64,000 nt of DNA from contig JAEUUA010000023.1 in assembly GCA_016787755.1 (NCBI GenBank), positions 236,613 to 300,612 on the forward strand, in the 5' to 3' direction. Below are positions 8,620 through 16,966 of this stretch, one piece after another; within the stretch, counting starts at the first letter, position 1, and the number at the start of each line of letters is the position of its first letter. This DNA comes from Cyclobacteriaceae bacterium (GTDB lineage Bacteria > Bacteroidota > Bacteroidia > Cytophagales > Cyclobacteriaceae). A program made the translations under genes and the position numbers. The notes beneath the pieces are model-generated. The model was not told the origin of the DNA. It searched no databases and worked only from the letters and a program-made list of their open reading frames with translations.

Positions 8620-9891
8620 TTATTTATACAAAGGAAATTTCTTCATAAACGTATTCACCTTGCGTTTTACTGTTTTCAGGTGTTTTGCATCTTCCGGCTT
8701 TTTCAACGCTTCATCAATCAGATCAACCACTTTGATCACATCTTTTTCCATTAACCCCCGTGTGGTAATGGCTGGAGTTCCAATACGCATCCCAGACGTG
8801 ATCATGGGTGATTGCGTATCGAATGGCACCATGTTTTTATTGATCGTAATATCCGCTTGTATCAAGGCTTCTTCTGCTATTTTACCGGTTAATTTCTTCG
8901 AACGAAGATCAATCAACATTAAGTGATTATCCGTACCGCCTGAAATAATTTTGTAGCCTTTATCAACAAATGCCTTAGCCATTGTTTTTGCATTCTTGGC
9001 TACTTGAACAATATAGGTCAGGTATTCGTCACTCAAGGCCTCACCAAAAGCAATTGCTTTAGCGGCAATTACGTGTTCAAGGGGTCCCCCTTGCGTTCCG
9101 GGAAAAACTCCCGAATCCAAAACGGATGACATCTTGCGTAATTCTCCTTTTGGCGTTTTCAATCCAAATGGGTTTTCAAAATTTTTGCCGATCATGATCA
9201 ATCCTCCACGCGGACCACGCAGCGTTTTGTGTGTCGTAGTGGTCACGATATGGCAATGCTCCATCGGATCGTTTAATAACCCACGGGCAATCAATCCGGC
9301 CGGATGCGAAACATCGGCTAACAACAAGGCGCCAACACTATCCGCAGCGATGCGCAGTTTTTCATAATCCCAATCGCGGCTATACGCGGAAGCTCCGCAA
9401 ATAATCATCTTGGGCTTTTCGCGTTGAGCCGTCTCAACTACTTTATCGAAATCAATCTCACCAGTTTCTTGTTCCACCCCATAAAATGAGGGCTGATACA
9501 GTTTGCCTGAAAAATTAACCGGAGACCCATGAGTAAGGTGTCCACCATGTGAAAGATCAAAGCCCAGGATTTTATCACCCGGTTTCAAGCATGCTAACAT
9601 AACGGCTGCATTAGCCTGAGCCCCCGAGTGAGGTTGTACGTTTGCCCACTCGGCACCAAAAAGTTCTTTAATCCGATCAATAGCAAGTTGCTCCACCTCA
9701 TCTACCACTTCGCAACCTCCATAATAACGTTTTCCGGGCAAGCCTTCTGCATATTTGTTGGTAAGCACAGAACCCTGCGCTTTCATTACTTGTGGAGACA
9801 CAAAGTTTTCGGAGGCAATCAACTCAATGCCGTGTTCTTGTCTTTGTTTCTCTTTTTCAATAAGATCAAATACAATTTTATCGCGCTTCAT
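8620..9891 (-). CDS. glyA: Serine hydroxymethyltransferase
   Basis: GlyA converts serine and tetrahydrofolate to glycine and 5,10-methylene-tetrahydrofolate, a main source of one-carbon units. The 423-residue product has all family landmarks: IELIASENFVS, TNKYAEGLPGKRYYGGCE, SHGGHLTHG, the DVSHPAGL segment and the PLP-binding lysine K222 in TTTTHKTLRGPRGG. Length is standard. It precedes tatC by about 95 bp on the same strand. A TATTTTTG -7 element lies 27 bp upstream of its ATG. Confidence 0.98.
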   Translation of the reverse strand: MKRDKIVFDLIEKEKQRQEHGIELIASENFVSPQVMKAQGSVLTNKYAEGLPGKRYYGGCEVVDEVEQLAIDRIKELFGAEWANVQPHSGAQANAAVMLACLKPGDKILGFDLSHGGHLTHGSPVNFSGKLYQPSFYGVEQETGEIDFDKVVETAQREKPKMIICGASAYSRDWDYEKLRIAADSVGALLLADVSHPAGLIARGLLNDPMEHCHIVTTTTHKTLRGPRGGLIMIGKNFENPFGLKTPKGELRKMSSVLDSGVFPGTQGGPLEHVIAAKAIAFGEALSDEYLTYIVQVAKNAKTMAKAFVDKGYKIISGGTDNHLMLIDLRSKKLTGKIAEEALIQADITINKNMVPFDTQSPMITSGMRIGTPAITTRGLMEKDVIKVVDLIDEALKKPEDAKHLKTVKRKVNTFMKKFPLYK

Positions 9892-9917
9892 GTGAACGGG
9901 GAGTTTTATTCAGGGGG

Positions 9918-9925
9918 CAAAAATA
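9918..9925 (-). promoter_or_regulatory. Candidate glyA promoter, -7 element
   Basis: On the minus strand this reads TATTTTTG, a full match to the Bacteroidota -7 consensus TAnnTTTG, 27 bp before the glyA ATG. No convincing TTTG -33 element is found about 19 bp further upstream, so the call rests on the -7 alone. Confidence 0.4.
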
Positions 9926-10040
9926 GAGAGATTATCCCTAAGAAGAATACCTATTGACATAGAAATGACATCATTCTAGCTTTAATTTCCGTATACCCAT
10001 TTTAACCCGCTTATTTTCGGAATTGACCCAATTTTACATC

Positions 10041-10706
10041 ATGAAAAAAGTCCTCTTACTGATTGCAATAACAACCATCCCTTATTTATGTCAAGCTCAA
10101 AAACCCTACATTACTTCCGATGGAGAAATTATTCTTGGCTTCGCCAGAATCGATCAAAATGGGAGTCAGGAATCGAGTACCCCGAGATTTTCCACCTTCT
10201 TCCATGGGCAGTCGTTAGCTCATTTTGATCAAACTAAAAATTTTGGCTGGTTCACCGGTTTAACAATCCGAAATGTGGGGTTTATTTATGACCAAAGTCC
10301 AGGCATTCGCAAGAAGTTCAGGACGTATAATGTAGGAATTCCGCTCGGTATAAAGATCGGAGACGTGAATGGTCTTTATGTTTTCGGAGGCTATGAGTTA
10401 GAATTACCCTTTAACTACAAAGAGAAAACATTTATTAACGAAAAAAAGGAAGACAAATTTAATGTTTGGTTTAGCAGGCGTGTTCCTACCCTATACAACA
10501 CCGTTTTTGTGGGAGTTCGTTTTCCGCGAGGGATGAGTCTAAAATTTAAATATTACCTCACTCCATTTTTCAATAAGAACTATACTCAAGTGGTGAATGG
10601 CGTCACCGAAACTCCATTTGCAAATCTGGAGGTCAATACCTTTCACATTGCATTAACTACTATGATTACGAAAGGCAAAAAAGTAGTGTGGGTGAAACGG
10701 GAGTAA
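10041..10706 (+). CDS. Exported protein of unknown function, probable outer-membrane beta barrel
   Basis: The 221-residue product starts at ATG 10041 with a signal peptide (MKKVLLLIAITTIPYLCQAQ); an in-frame TTG at 10023 would add six residues before it and is less likely. The mature part has alternating polar/hydrophobic strands with aromatic ends (FGWFTGLTIRNVGFIYD, GLYVFGGYELELPF, NTVFVGVRFP, LKFKYYLTPFFN), a pattern typical of small outer-membrane barrels. I do not recognise a named family. It converges with the S41 protease gene, with a gap of only 6 bp. Confidence 0.65.
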   Translation: MKKVLLLIAITTIPYLCQAQKPYITSDGEIILGFARIDQNGSQESSTPRFSTFFHGQSLAHFDQTKNFGWFTGLTIRNVGFIYDQSPGIRKKFRTYNVGIPLGIKIGDVNGLYVFGGYELELPFNYKEKTFINEKKEDKFNVWFSRRVPTLYNTVFVGVRFPRGMSLKFKYYLTPFFNKNYTQVVNGVTETPFANLEVNTFHIALTTMITKGKKVVWVKRE

Positions 10707-10712
10707 CCCAAG

Positions 10713-12149
10713 TCACCTCAAAATTTTGTGCAACGATATTTCTACAGTTGGGTCAATGACAAGTACATTAGTCCTCAGTTTTAAATCGAGCGAATTTCCT
10801 ACCTCCGCACCGTGAGATTCCGTTGAACGAATTCTGCCAAATTCGGTAAGGCCAGTAATTTCGCGCAACGCGTTGTTTAATAAACGCTCGCGCGGATCGC
10901 CCAGCGGATACAAAATAAAACTGTTGTCTTCTAAAAATATTTGCGGGTTAAAGCCTGTATCGTAATCTGATTGCTTAAGACTATTGAAGGATTTTGTAAC
11001 GATCGGTTGCATGCCCCACAAATTGTTTGGGTCATTATCTTCGTTTAGCGTAATGGAGCCAACATTTTTTCCCGCAGTTTTATTCCCAATCAAAAACACA
11101 TCCATATAGGGTCGAAGTCCATTGATCAATAGTTCGCTCGCAGAGGCGGAGCGGGTTCCCGTAAGGATGTAAACCCGATTATCACGCAACAAGCCACCTA
11201 CGTTCTGAGATTTATTTATGAATTCAATGGTTAAAAAATCTTCGCCCAAGGTGGGCTCTTTTTTTATTTCAGCTGTTACTTTTTCATTGTATTCGCGAAT
11301 AGTGAACACCTTTGTTGCATTAATTTCTTTGCCAATTAAACTCGCCAGGTTTGTTGTCGCTGTTTCTGCGCCTCCACTATTAAATCGCAAATCGATTATC
11401 AAATCGGTAATGCCCGCAGATTGAAATCCGGCAAAGATTTCATCCATCTCCGTATTATACTGGTTGCTCGTTTGCGATGGACCTGTAGCAAAAAAGTTAT
11501 ACACGTAGTATCCAATCTTCCGATCGTTGTATGAGAAAACTTTACTCAGAAAGTTTGGGTTCTCAGCATACTCAATGGTGGTTAGCGCTGTAGTTTGTTC
11601 TGCATCGAATTCTTCCGTAGTCAAATTAAATGGCCGATAGGTAATAGAATGATTTTCTGAAATCGCATTCAACAAAGCTTGATAGTTCGTGAGTGTAAGC
11701 TGTTGCGAATTAATTTTTGTTATCACATCCCCGCGATGTAAGTCGGCATGGGTAGCCGGTGAGTTGGGTTTCACGTAAACAATTTGCGCAATCACATTAC
11801 TATTATCAGCACTTTCACGATAGAGCACTAATTCATAACCGGCTTCTTTGCTTATTCCCTGTAATGAATTTTGCAGTTCTTTAAAATTATCCTGAATCCA
11901 GGAAAAACGATCGTTTGAGTTTAAAAGCGATTCAAAAAACGCTTCATGCTCTAAGGTTTTATCAGGACTTGTTGGTAACGTACTATTCCAGTAGTACCAA
12001 AAATCCATGTTATTATAGATCCAATTGTTTACATAGGCATTAGGATGTGCCGGCTCATCTTTATTACACGAGGAAAGAACCAATAGAAATCCAACCAAAA
12101 AAGATACTACTGATCGAATACCTTTCAACTTCACCCATTCAACATGCAT
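10713..12149 (-). CDS. S41 family carboxyl-terminal processing peptidase, lipoprotein
   Basis: Protein of 478 residues with a lipoprotein signal (FLVGFLLVLSSC, lipid-carrying cysteine near residue 28), an N-terminal helical region, a PDZ-like domain (VKPNSPATHADLHRGDVITKI) and an S41 tail-specific protease domain. The active-site serine is S336 in RSASASELL, with the general-base lysine K361 in GNKTAGKNVGS; the 25-residue spacing equals that of E. coli Tsp. IIDLRFNSGGAE is the substrate-binding strand. It probably degrades or trims envelope or surface proteins and is anchored by lipid. It is a Bacteroidota type distinct from cytosolic-facing CtpA. The neighbouring genes do not suggest a substrate. 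Confidence 0.9.
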   Translation of the reverse strand: MHVEWVKLKGIRSVVSFLVGFLLVLSSCNKDEPAHPNAYVNNWIYNNMDFWYYWNSTLPTSPDKTLEHEAFFESLLNSNDRFSWIQDNFKELQNSLQGISKEAGYELVLYRESADNSNVIAQIVYVKPNSPATHADLHRGDVITKINSQQLTLTNYQALLNAISENHSITYRPFNLTTEEFDAEQTTALTTIEYAENPNFLSKVFSYNDRKIGYYVYNFFATGPSQTSNQYNTEMDEIFAGFQSAGITDLIIDLRFNSGGAETATTNLASLIGKEINATKVFTIREYNEKVTAEIKKEPTLGEDFLTIEFINKSQNVGGLLRDNRVYILTGTRSASASELLINGLRPYMDVFLIGNKTAGKNVGSITLNEDNDPNNLWGMQPIVTKSFNSLKQSDYDTGFNPQIFLEDNSFILYPLGDPRERLLNNALREITGLTEFGRIRSTESHGAEVGNSLDLKLRTNVLVIDPTVEISLHKILR

Positions 12150-12236
12150 ACGCTTGATTTTCTGTTTAGCGAAAATAACGATTTGGATTTAGATAATAAT
12201 ATTCCTCGATACAGTTACAATAACTTCTAGTAACCG

Positions 12237-13010
12237 TTATAGATCCGAGTATTGAGTGGGCCGTAAAAAAGTTTGTACATTCTTCGATACATTCTTTTGA
12301 TACTCCGGCATCGCTGAAAGGGTTTTCCATTGCGGATCAGCCGAGAATGCCTTCCAATGCGCATCGCGTTCTGCCTGATTCTCGAAGGATGTCATGTACA
12401 TTAAGTTGGGCATGCGGGCTCCGCTCAGTACCTCACCATAAAAAACCGCGTTAAACCCTAATCGCTTAAACAGGCCTACTTCATCACCCGCATTAAACAT
12501 CTTTACTTTATTCTGATAAATTTTTTCGGTATGACCTTCGTAACTGCGCAATTCATATATGCGCTCGCTAACGGGTGATTTTAAATCGGGCACTGCCACC
12601 TGTGGCATTCCCGAAAAGGCTTTCAGCACAATTTTCTCTATGCGATCGTAAGGCGGGTTATCAAATTTGGCATCGATGTAATCGGTGCCATCTGCAGCAT
12701 ATACTTTATCCTTTGTTAATTTCTCATCGAGGGCAACGAACTCATCCATAGATCGAAACGGAATCAATACATATAACTTTTTCCCAAAAGTGGTATCGGT
12801 TTCTACAGGTTTAAAAATTCCGATTTTTTTGATTCCCATTCTATGCATAGCCGGAATAAAGGCCTTCTCCAAATAGTTTTCCGTTCTGGTTTGTTGTTCG
12901 GCCGTTTTGAAACGATAGATACGCAATTCATAAAACTCGCGGGGTGCAGCATTTCCTGCAAGTGCAATCCATGCTACTAGGAGCAAACAGAGTACGGTAG
13001 ATTTTTTCAT
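12237..13010 (-). CDS. Exported NIPSNAP family protein with two NIPSNAP domains
   Basis: The 257-residue product has a signal peptide (MKKSTVLCLLLVAWIALAGNA) and two tandem ferredoxin-like NIPSNAP domains: the first starts at REFYELRIYRFKTAEQQ, the second at ERIYELRSYEGHTEKIYQNKVKMF and ends with DAHWKAFSADPQWKTL. NIPSNAP proteins are dimeric alpha/beta barrels of uncertain function; exported two-domain forms are frequent in Bacteroidota and Planctomycetota. The ATG at 13010 is preferred over 13025 because it places the signal peptide at the N-terminus. Biochemical role is unknown. Confidence 0.85.
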   Translation of the reverse strand: MKKSTVLCLLLVAWIALAGNAAPREFYELRIYRFKTAEQQTRTENYLEKAFIPAMHRMGIKKIGIFKPVETDTTFGKKLYVLIPFRSMDEFVALDEKLTKDKVYAADGTDYIDAKFDNPPYDRIEKIVLKAFSGMPQVAVPDLKSPVSERIYELRSYEGHTEKIYQNKVKMFNAGDEVGLFKRLGFNAVFYGEVLSGARMPNLMYMTSFENQAERDAHWKAFSADPQWKTLSAMPEYQKNVSKNVQTFLRPTQYSDL

Positions 13011-13117
13011 AGGATTCGATTTCATTTCAAAAGTACCAGAACTTATTCATTACTTATTATAATCAATCGCCAAATATGAGCCGGGCAACACTATTTTTGT
13101 AATCTAATCCAACTGTC

Positions 13118-13726
13118 TTGAACTTTCAATATTTACTCGAATTGATTGGAACATTCTTTTTCGCGGTCTCCGGTGCACTTGCCATACAGGATAAGGAAGG
13201 TGACTGGTTCAGTGCCGGGTTCACGGGTTTCATTACTGCCATAGGAGGGGGAAGTTTACGCGATGTTTTGTTAGGCAGTTATCCTCTTGCCTGGGTGGCT
13301 GATATCAATTTTCTATACTCCATCCTGGCGGGTGTAGTTATTGCCATTCTCTTCTTTCGGGTGATTATTAAGCTTCGTAAAACGTTCCTGTTATTCGATA
13401 CACTGGGCATTTCTTTTTTCACAATTCTGGGTGTCGAAAAAGCGATTAGTCTGGGAATCCGTCCTGAAATAGCAGCGATTATGGGCATGTTTACCGCTGT
13501 GATGGGTGGTGTAATGCGCGACACCTTAACGAATGAATTACCCGTCATCTTCCGCAAGGAGATTTATGCCACGGCCTGCCTGATGGGTGCTATTCTCTAT
13601 TTAGTTTTGGATTTAAACACCTCCTTGGAGCGGAATTATAATCTTATCATTTCCATTTCGGTAATCATTCTCATCCGCTTGTTCTCAGTAAAGTTCAAAC
13701 TTGCCTTGCCGGGTTTTAACAAGTGA
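13118..13726 (+). CDS. Trimeric intracellular cation (TRIC) channel family membrane protein
   Basis: This 202-residue, seven-helix inner-membrane protein matches the UPF0126/YadS/TRIC family: FFFAVSGALAIQDKEGDWFSAGF and FITAIGGGSLRDVLLG in the first repeat, then AIMGMFTAVMGGVMRDTLTNELP in the second. The two GGGxxRD / GGVMRD motifs are the K+-pore hallmarks of prokaryotic TRIC channels. The only plausible initiator is TTG at 13118, which gives a start just before the first helix. It is transcribed divergently from the NIPSNAP gene. Ion selectivity is inferred from homologues. Confidence 0.88.
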   Translation: MNFQYLLELIGTFFFAVSGALAIQDKEGDWFSAGFTGFITAIGGGSLRDVLLGSYPLAWVADINFLYSILAGVVIAILFFRVIIKLRKTFLLFDTLGISFFTILGVEKAISLGIRPEIAAIMGMFTAVMGGVMRDTLTNELPVIFRKEIYATACLMGAILYLVLDLNTSLERNYNLIISISVIILIRLFSVKFKLALPGFNK

Positions 13727-13754
13727 AGCCCTTCTTACCAGTAGTCAATATTTA

Positions 13755-13785
13755 CTTGTTCGCTCGTATGCCTTTGATAATATTG
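13755..13785 (+). promoter_or_regulatory. Candidate Bacteroidota promoter for the DUF5916 gene
   Basis: CTTG at 13755-13758 and TAATATTG at 13778-13785 are separated by 19 bp, matching the TTTG-N19-TAnnTTTG consensus with one mismatch per element. The predicted transcription start falls almost on the ATG at 13790, so the transcript could be nearly leaderless. Confidence 0.4.
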
Positions 13786-13789
13786 CAGG

Positions 13790-15964
13790 ATGAGGCTTCT
13801 TTTCCTTCTTTTCATTAGCACCGGAATAGCTATTTCCGCATACAGTCAGAAAAAGAACGAAGCCTTTCAACTCCCTATACAAAAAGCAACCGGTGTCATT
13901 AAGATTGATGGCATTGTTGATGAAGCCGATTGGCTGCAAAGCGCAACGGCCAGTGATTTCTATATGGTACTGCCCATGGACACAAGCAAGGCAAAAGTTA
14001 GAACGGAAGTAAAGATGACCTATGATGATGACAACTTATACCTTGTTGCCATCTGTTATCATGCCCTTCCTGGTCCGTATATTGTTGAGTCGCTGCGCAG
14101 GGATTTTTCATTTGGTAAGAATGATAATTTTTTAATCTTCATGGACACGTTCGATGACCAAACGAATGGTTTTTCGTTTGGAGCCAACGCAGCCGGAGCG
14201 CAATGGGATGGACTAATGTTTGAAGGAGGCAAAGTGGATTTGAATTGGGATAATAAATGGACCAGCGTTGTAAAGAATTATGATGACAAATGGATTTTCG
14301 AAGCCGCTATTCCATTCAAAACTATTCGGTATAAAAATGGTATTACCAAGTGGGGGATTAATTTTAGTAGGCTTGATTTAAAGACCACTGAAAAGTCAAG
14401 CTGGACTCCGGTACCCCGTCAGTTTCCAACGGCAGCCTTAGCGTTTAGTGGGTCATTGGTTTGGGACGCTCCTCCAAAAAAAGCAGGCGTTAATGTTTCT
14501 GTTATTCCCTATGTGCTAGGAGGCGTCTCCAAAGACTATGAAAAAAACACTTCCACAGATCATCGTGGGGAGGTTGGGCTTGATGTTAAAGTAGCAGTTA
14601 CGTCATCGCTCAATTTAGATTTAACTGTGAATCCCGATTTCTCGCAAGTAGATGTAGATCGACAAGTGACTAACCTCGACCGGTTTGAATTATTCTTTCC
14701 CGAAAGACGGCAATTCTTTTTAGAAAACGGAGATATGTTTAACAACTTCGGATACACAACTATCCGGCCGTTTTTCTCGAGACGCATTGGTTTAAGTGCG
14801 CCCATTCAGGCAGGTGCTCGTCTCAGTGGCAAGCTGGACAAAAACTGGCGCATTGCCATGATGGATATGCAAACCGGAAAAGTAGCGGCCGATGCATTGC
14901 CGGCTCAAAACTTTGCTGTGCTGGCATTGCAACGCAAGATTTTTGCACGCTCAAACATCGGTATGCTAATCGTGAATAAGGAATCACTCAACTATGATTT
15001 ACCTGCTGACCCAACCGTTCCTGTTTATTCAGAATTTAATCGCAACCTGGGATTTGAATATAACCTCGCTTCCTCAAACAATTTATGGACGGGCAAAGCT
15101 TTGTATTTAAAATCGTTTAGTCCGGTAAAAGCAGCTAACGATTATACCTATGCGGCCAATGTCCAATACAGTAAACGCAGATTAAGCTTGAGCGGCCAAT
15201 ACGAATATGTAGGCAATGGATATACAGCCGAAGTGGGTTATGTGCCCCGAAAAAATTTCGTGCGCGTCAATCCACAAGTTGGCTATTTATTTTTTCCTTC
15301 CGGGAAAACAATTTTAAGTCATGGCCCAAAAATAAGTACGAGTATTTTCTTCAAACCAGATTATAAGCAAACCGATAGCGAAAGTTTTTTTGCTTACGGA
15401 TTTAACTTCCGAAAACTGAGTACACTTACTGTGTGGGTTGCTAATAACTATGTAAAGTTGCTCAGTCCGTTTGACCCCACTAATTCAGGCAAAGACAGTT
15501 TGGCCACCGGGAGTGAACATCGATGGAATGCGTGGGGAACAGAGTTTGCCTCCAGACCGCAGCGCACATTAACCTATGCGTTTTCAACTCGCTATGGCGG
15601 TTACTATCAAAGGGGAACCCGGCTCTTTTTTACAGGTGATATAGGCTACCGCGTTCAACCCTATGTAAGCATCCTGTTAAGTGCGAGCTACAATGATATT
15701 CGTCTGCCAGATCCGTGGGGGAAAAGCACTTTTTGGTTAGTAGGGCCACGCATTGATGTTACGTTCACCAATAAAATTTTCTTCACTACTTTTTTGCAAT
15801 ACAACGAACAGCGTAATAACATGAATTTAAATACGCGCTTTCAATGGCGCTATCGCCCAGCTTCAGATTTATTTATTGTATATACTGATAATTACCTACC
15901 AGAAAATGTATCTGTTAAAAATCACTCGCTGGTGCTCAAGTTTACTTATTGGTGGAATTTGTAA
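13790..15964 (+). CDS. DUF5916 protein with N-terminal CBM9-like domain, outer-membrane barrel
   Basis: Protein of 724 residues: signal peptide (MRLLFLLFISTGIAISAYSQ), a CBM9-like carbohydrate-binding-type domain (about 30-215; IKIDGIVDEADW, YDDDNLYLVAICY, and a late FEAAIPFKTIRY strand), then a DUF5916 region with the typical NPDFSQVDVDRQVTNLDRF and FPERRQFFLENGDMF motifs and many amphipathic strands to the C-terminus, ending LKFTYWWNL, an aromatic-terminated barrel-like strand. The family is almost confined to Bacteroidota and Gemmatimonadota-type phyla and is thought to sit in the outer membrane; its ligand is unknown. It is followed 32 bp later by an FAH-family enzyme. Confidence 0.9.
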   Translation: MRLLFLLFISTGIAISAYSQKKNEAFQLPIQKATGVIKIDGIVDEADWLQSATASDFYMVLPMDTSKAKVRTEVKMTYDDDNLYLVAICYHALPGPYIVESLRRDFSFGKNDNFLIFMDTFDDQTNGFSFGANAAGAQWDGLMFEGGKVDLNWDNKWTSVVKNYDDKWIFEAAIPFKTIRYKNGITKWGINFSRLDLKTTEKSSWTPVPRQFPTAALAFSGSLVWDAPPKKAGVNVSVIPYVLGGVSKDYEKNTSTDHRGEVGLDVKVAVTSSLNLDLTVNPDFSQVDVDRQVTNLDRFELFFPERRQFFLENGDMFNNFGYTTIRPFFSRRIGLSAPIQAGARLSGKLDKNWRIAMMDMQTGKVAADALPAQNFAVLALQRKIFARSNIGMLIVNKESLNYDLPADPTVPVYSEFNRNLGFEYNLASSNNLWTGKALYLKSFSPVKAANDYTYAANVQYSKRRLSLSGQYEYVGNGYTAEVGYVPRKNFVRVNPQVGYLFFPSGKTILSHGPKISTSIFFKPDYKQTDSESFFAYGFNFRKLSTLTVWVANNYVKLLSPFDPTNSGKDSLATGSEHRWNAWGTEFASRPQRTLTYAFSTRYGGYYQRGTRLFFTGDIGYRVQPYVSILLSASYNDIRLPDPWGKSTFWLVGPRIDVTFTNKIFFTTFLQYNEQRNNMNLNTRFQWRYRPASDLFIVYTDNYLPENVSVKNHSLVLKFTYWWNL

Positions 15965-15996
15965 CTTAGTCATCAATTAAATCTCATTCAAAAAAT

Positions 15997-16839
15997 ATGC
16001 ATCTCTATAAAACTCCCGAAGGGGCTCTTCTTGTTGCTGGAACCAATTCCTATCTATTAAACCAGGACTGGGACCAATTAATTAATCAATCTGATTTGCA
16101 TCAACATTTGAAAAGCCAAGCCGCGCCTTCAAGCGCGGTTTCTGAAACCAGAAAACAAGAATTGATTAAAAAAGCAACTGCCCCAATTGGCAGCCAGGAA
16201 GTATGGGCTTCGGGGGTGACGTATTTAAAGAGTCGCGATGCACGGATGGAGGAATCGAAAGAATCAGGCGCAGCCGATGTCTATCAAAAAGTGTACGATG
16301 CCGAGCGCCCCGAATTATTTTTTAAATCATTACCTGCTCGCGTGGTGGGTTCAGGAGATCAGGTTTTTATTCGCAACGATTCAACATGGAATGTGCCCGA
16401 ACCTGAATTAACCCTCTTCATAAATTCAGCAGGAGCCATTCAGGCCTACACAGCAGGCAATGATATGAGTTCGCGCAGCATTGAAGGCGAGAATCCATTG
16501 TACTTGCCACAAGCAAAAATGTATGAACGCAGTTGCGCCCTTGGCCCGTGTTTGTATGTGCCTGCCAAACCTATTTCACCTGAAACAACCATCTCTATTA
16601 AAATTACACGCGCGAAAAAAGAAATGTTTAGCAACTCCGTTCAATTAAATAGAATGAAGCGCAATCTGCCAGAACTTGCTGTGTGGCTTTATAAAGCTTT
16701 AACATTTCCGACAGGAAGCTTTTTAATGACCGGAACCGGCATTGTTCCTCCTAATGATTTTACACTACAAGAAGGGGATGAAATTAGAATTGAGATAGAA
16801 GGAATTGGCGTCCTTACTAATTCGGTGGGTGTTATATAG
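15997..16839 (+). CDS. Fumarylacetoacetate hydrolase (FAH) family enzyme
   Basis: The 280-residue product belongs to the FAH superfamily, whose members cleave, hydrate or dehydrate 2-oxo acids at a divalent metal. The metal-binding E-x-E is in NVPEPELTLF (about residues 131-138), followed by AYTAGNDMSSRSIEGENPLYLPQAK with an acidic residue, the SCALGPCLYV strand and the C-terminal LMTGTGIVPPNDFTLQEGDEIRIEI signature. The long N-terminal part and the NDMSSRSIEGENPLYLPQAK segment resemble sugar-acid dehydratase-like members (2-keto-3-deoxy-arabinonate/xylonate dehydratase type) more than true fumarylacetoacetase, but no pathway gene adjoins it. Subfamily call is tentative. Confidence 0.82.
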   Translation: MHLYKTPEGALLVAGTNSYLLNQDWDQLINQSDLHQHLKSQAAPSSAVSETRKQELIKKATAPIGSQEVWASGVTYLKSRDARMEESKESGAADVYQKVYDAERPELFFKSLPARVVGSGDQVFIRNDSTWNVPEPELTLFINSAGAIQAYTAGNDMSSRSIEGENPLYLPQAKMYERSCALGPCLYVPAKPISPETTISIKITRAKKEMFSNSVQLNRMKRNLPELAVWLYKALTFPTGSFLMTGTGIVPPNDFTLQEGDEIRIEIEGIGVLTNSVGVI

Positions 16840-16966
16840 GTGGTTAGTCCCTGAATTTTGTTTAAGACGCACTCGCATTATAATTCGTTGGGTTCGATTA
16901 CCCCAATAATCTTACATATCGCGTACTGAATTCACAATTCATTGTACATTGACTTGCAGAATAGAA

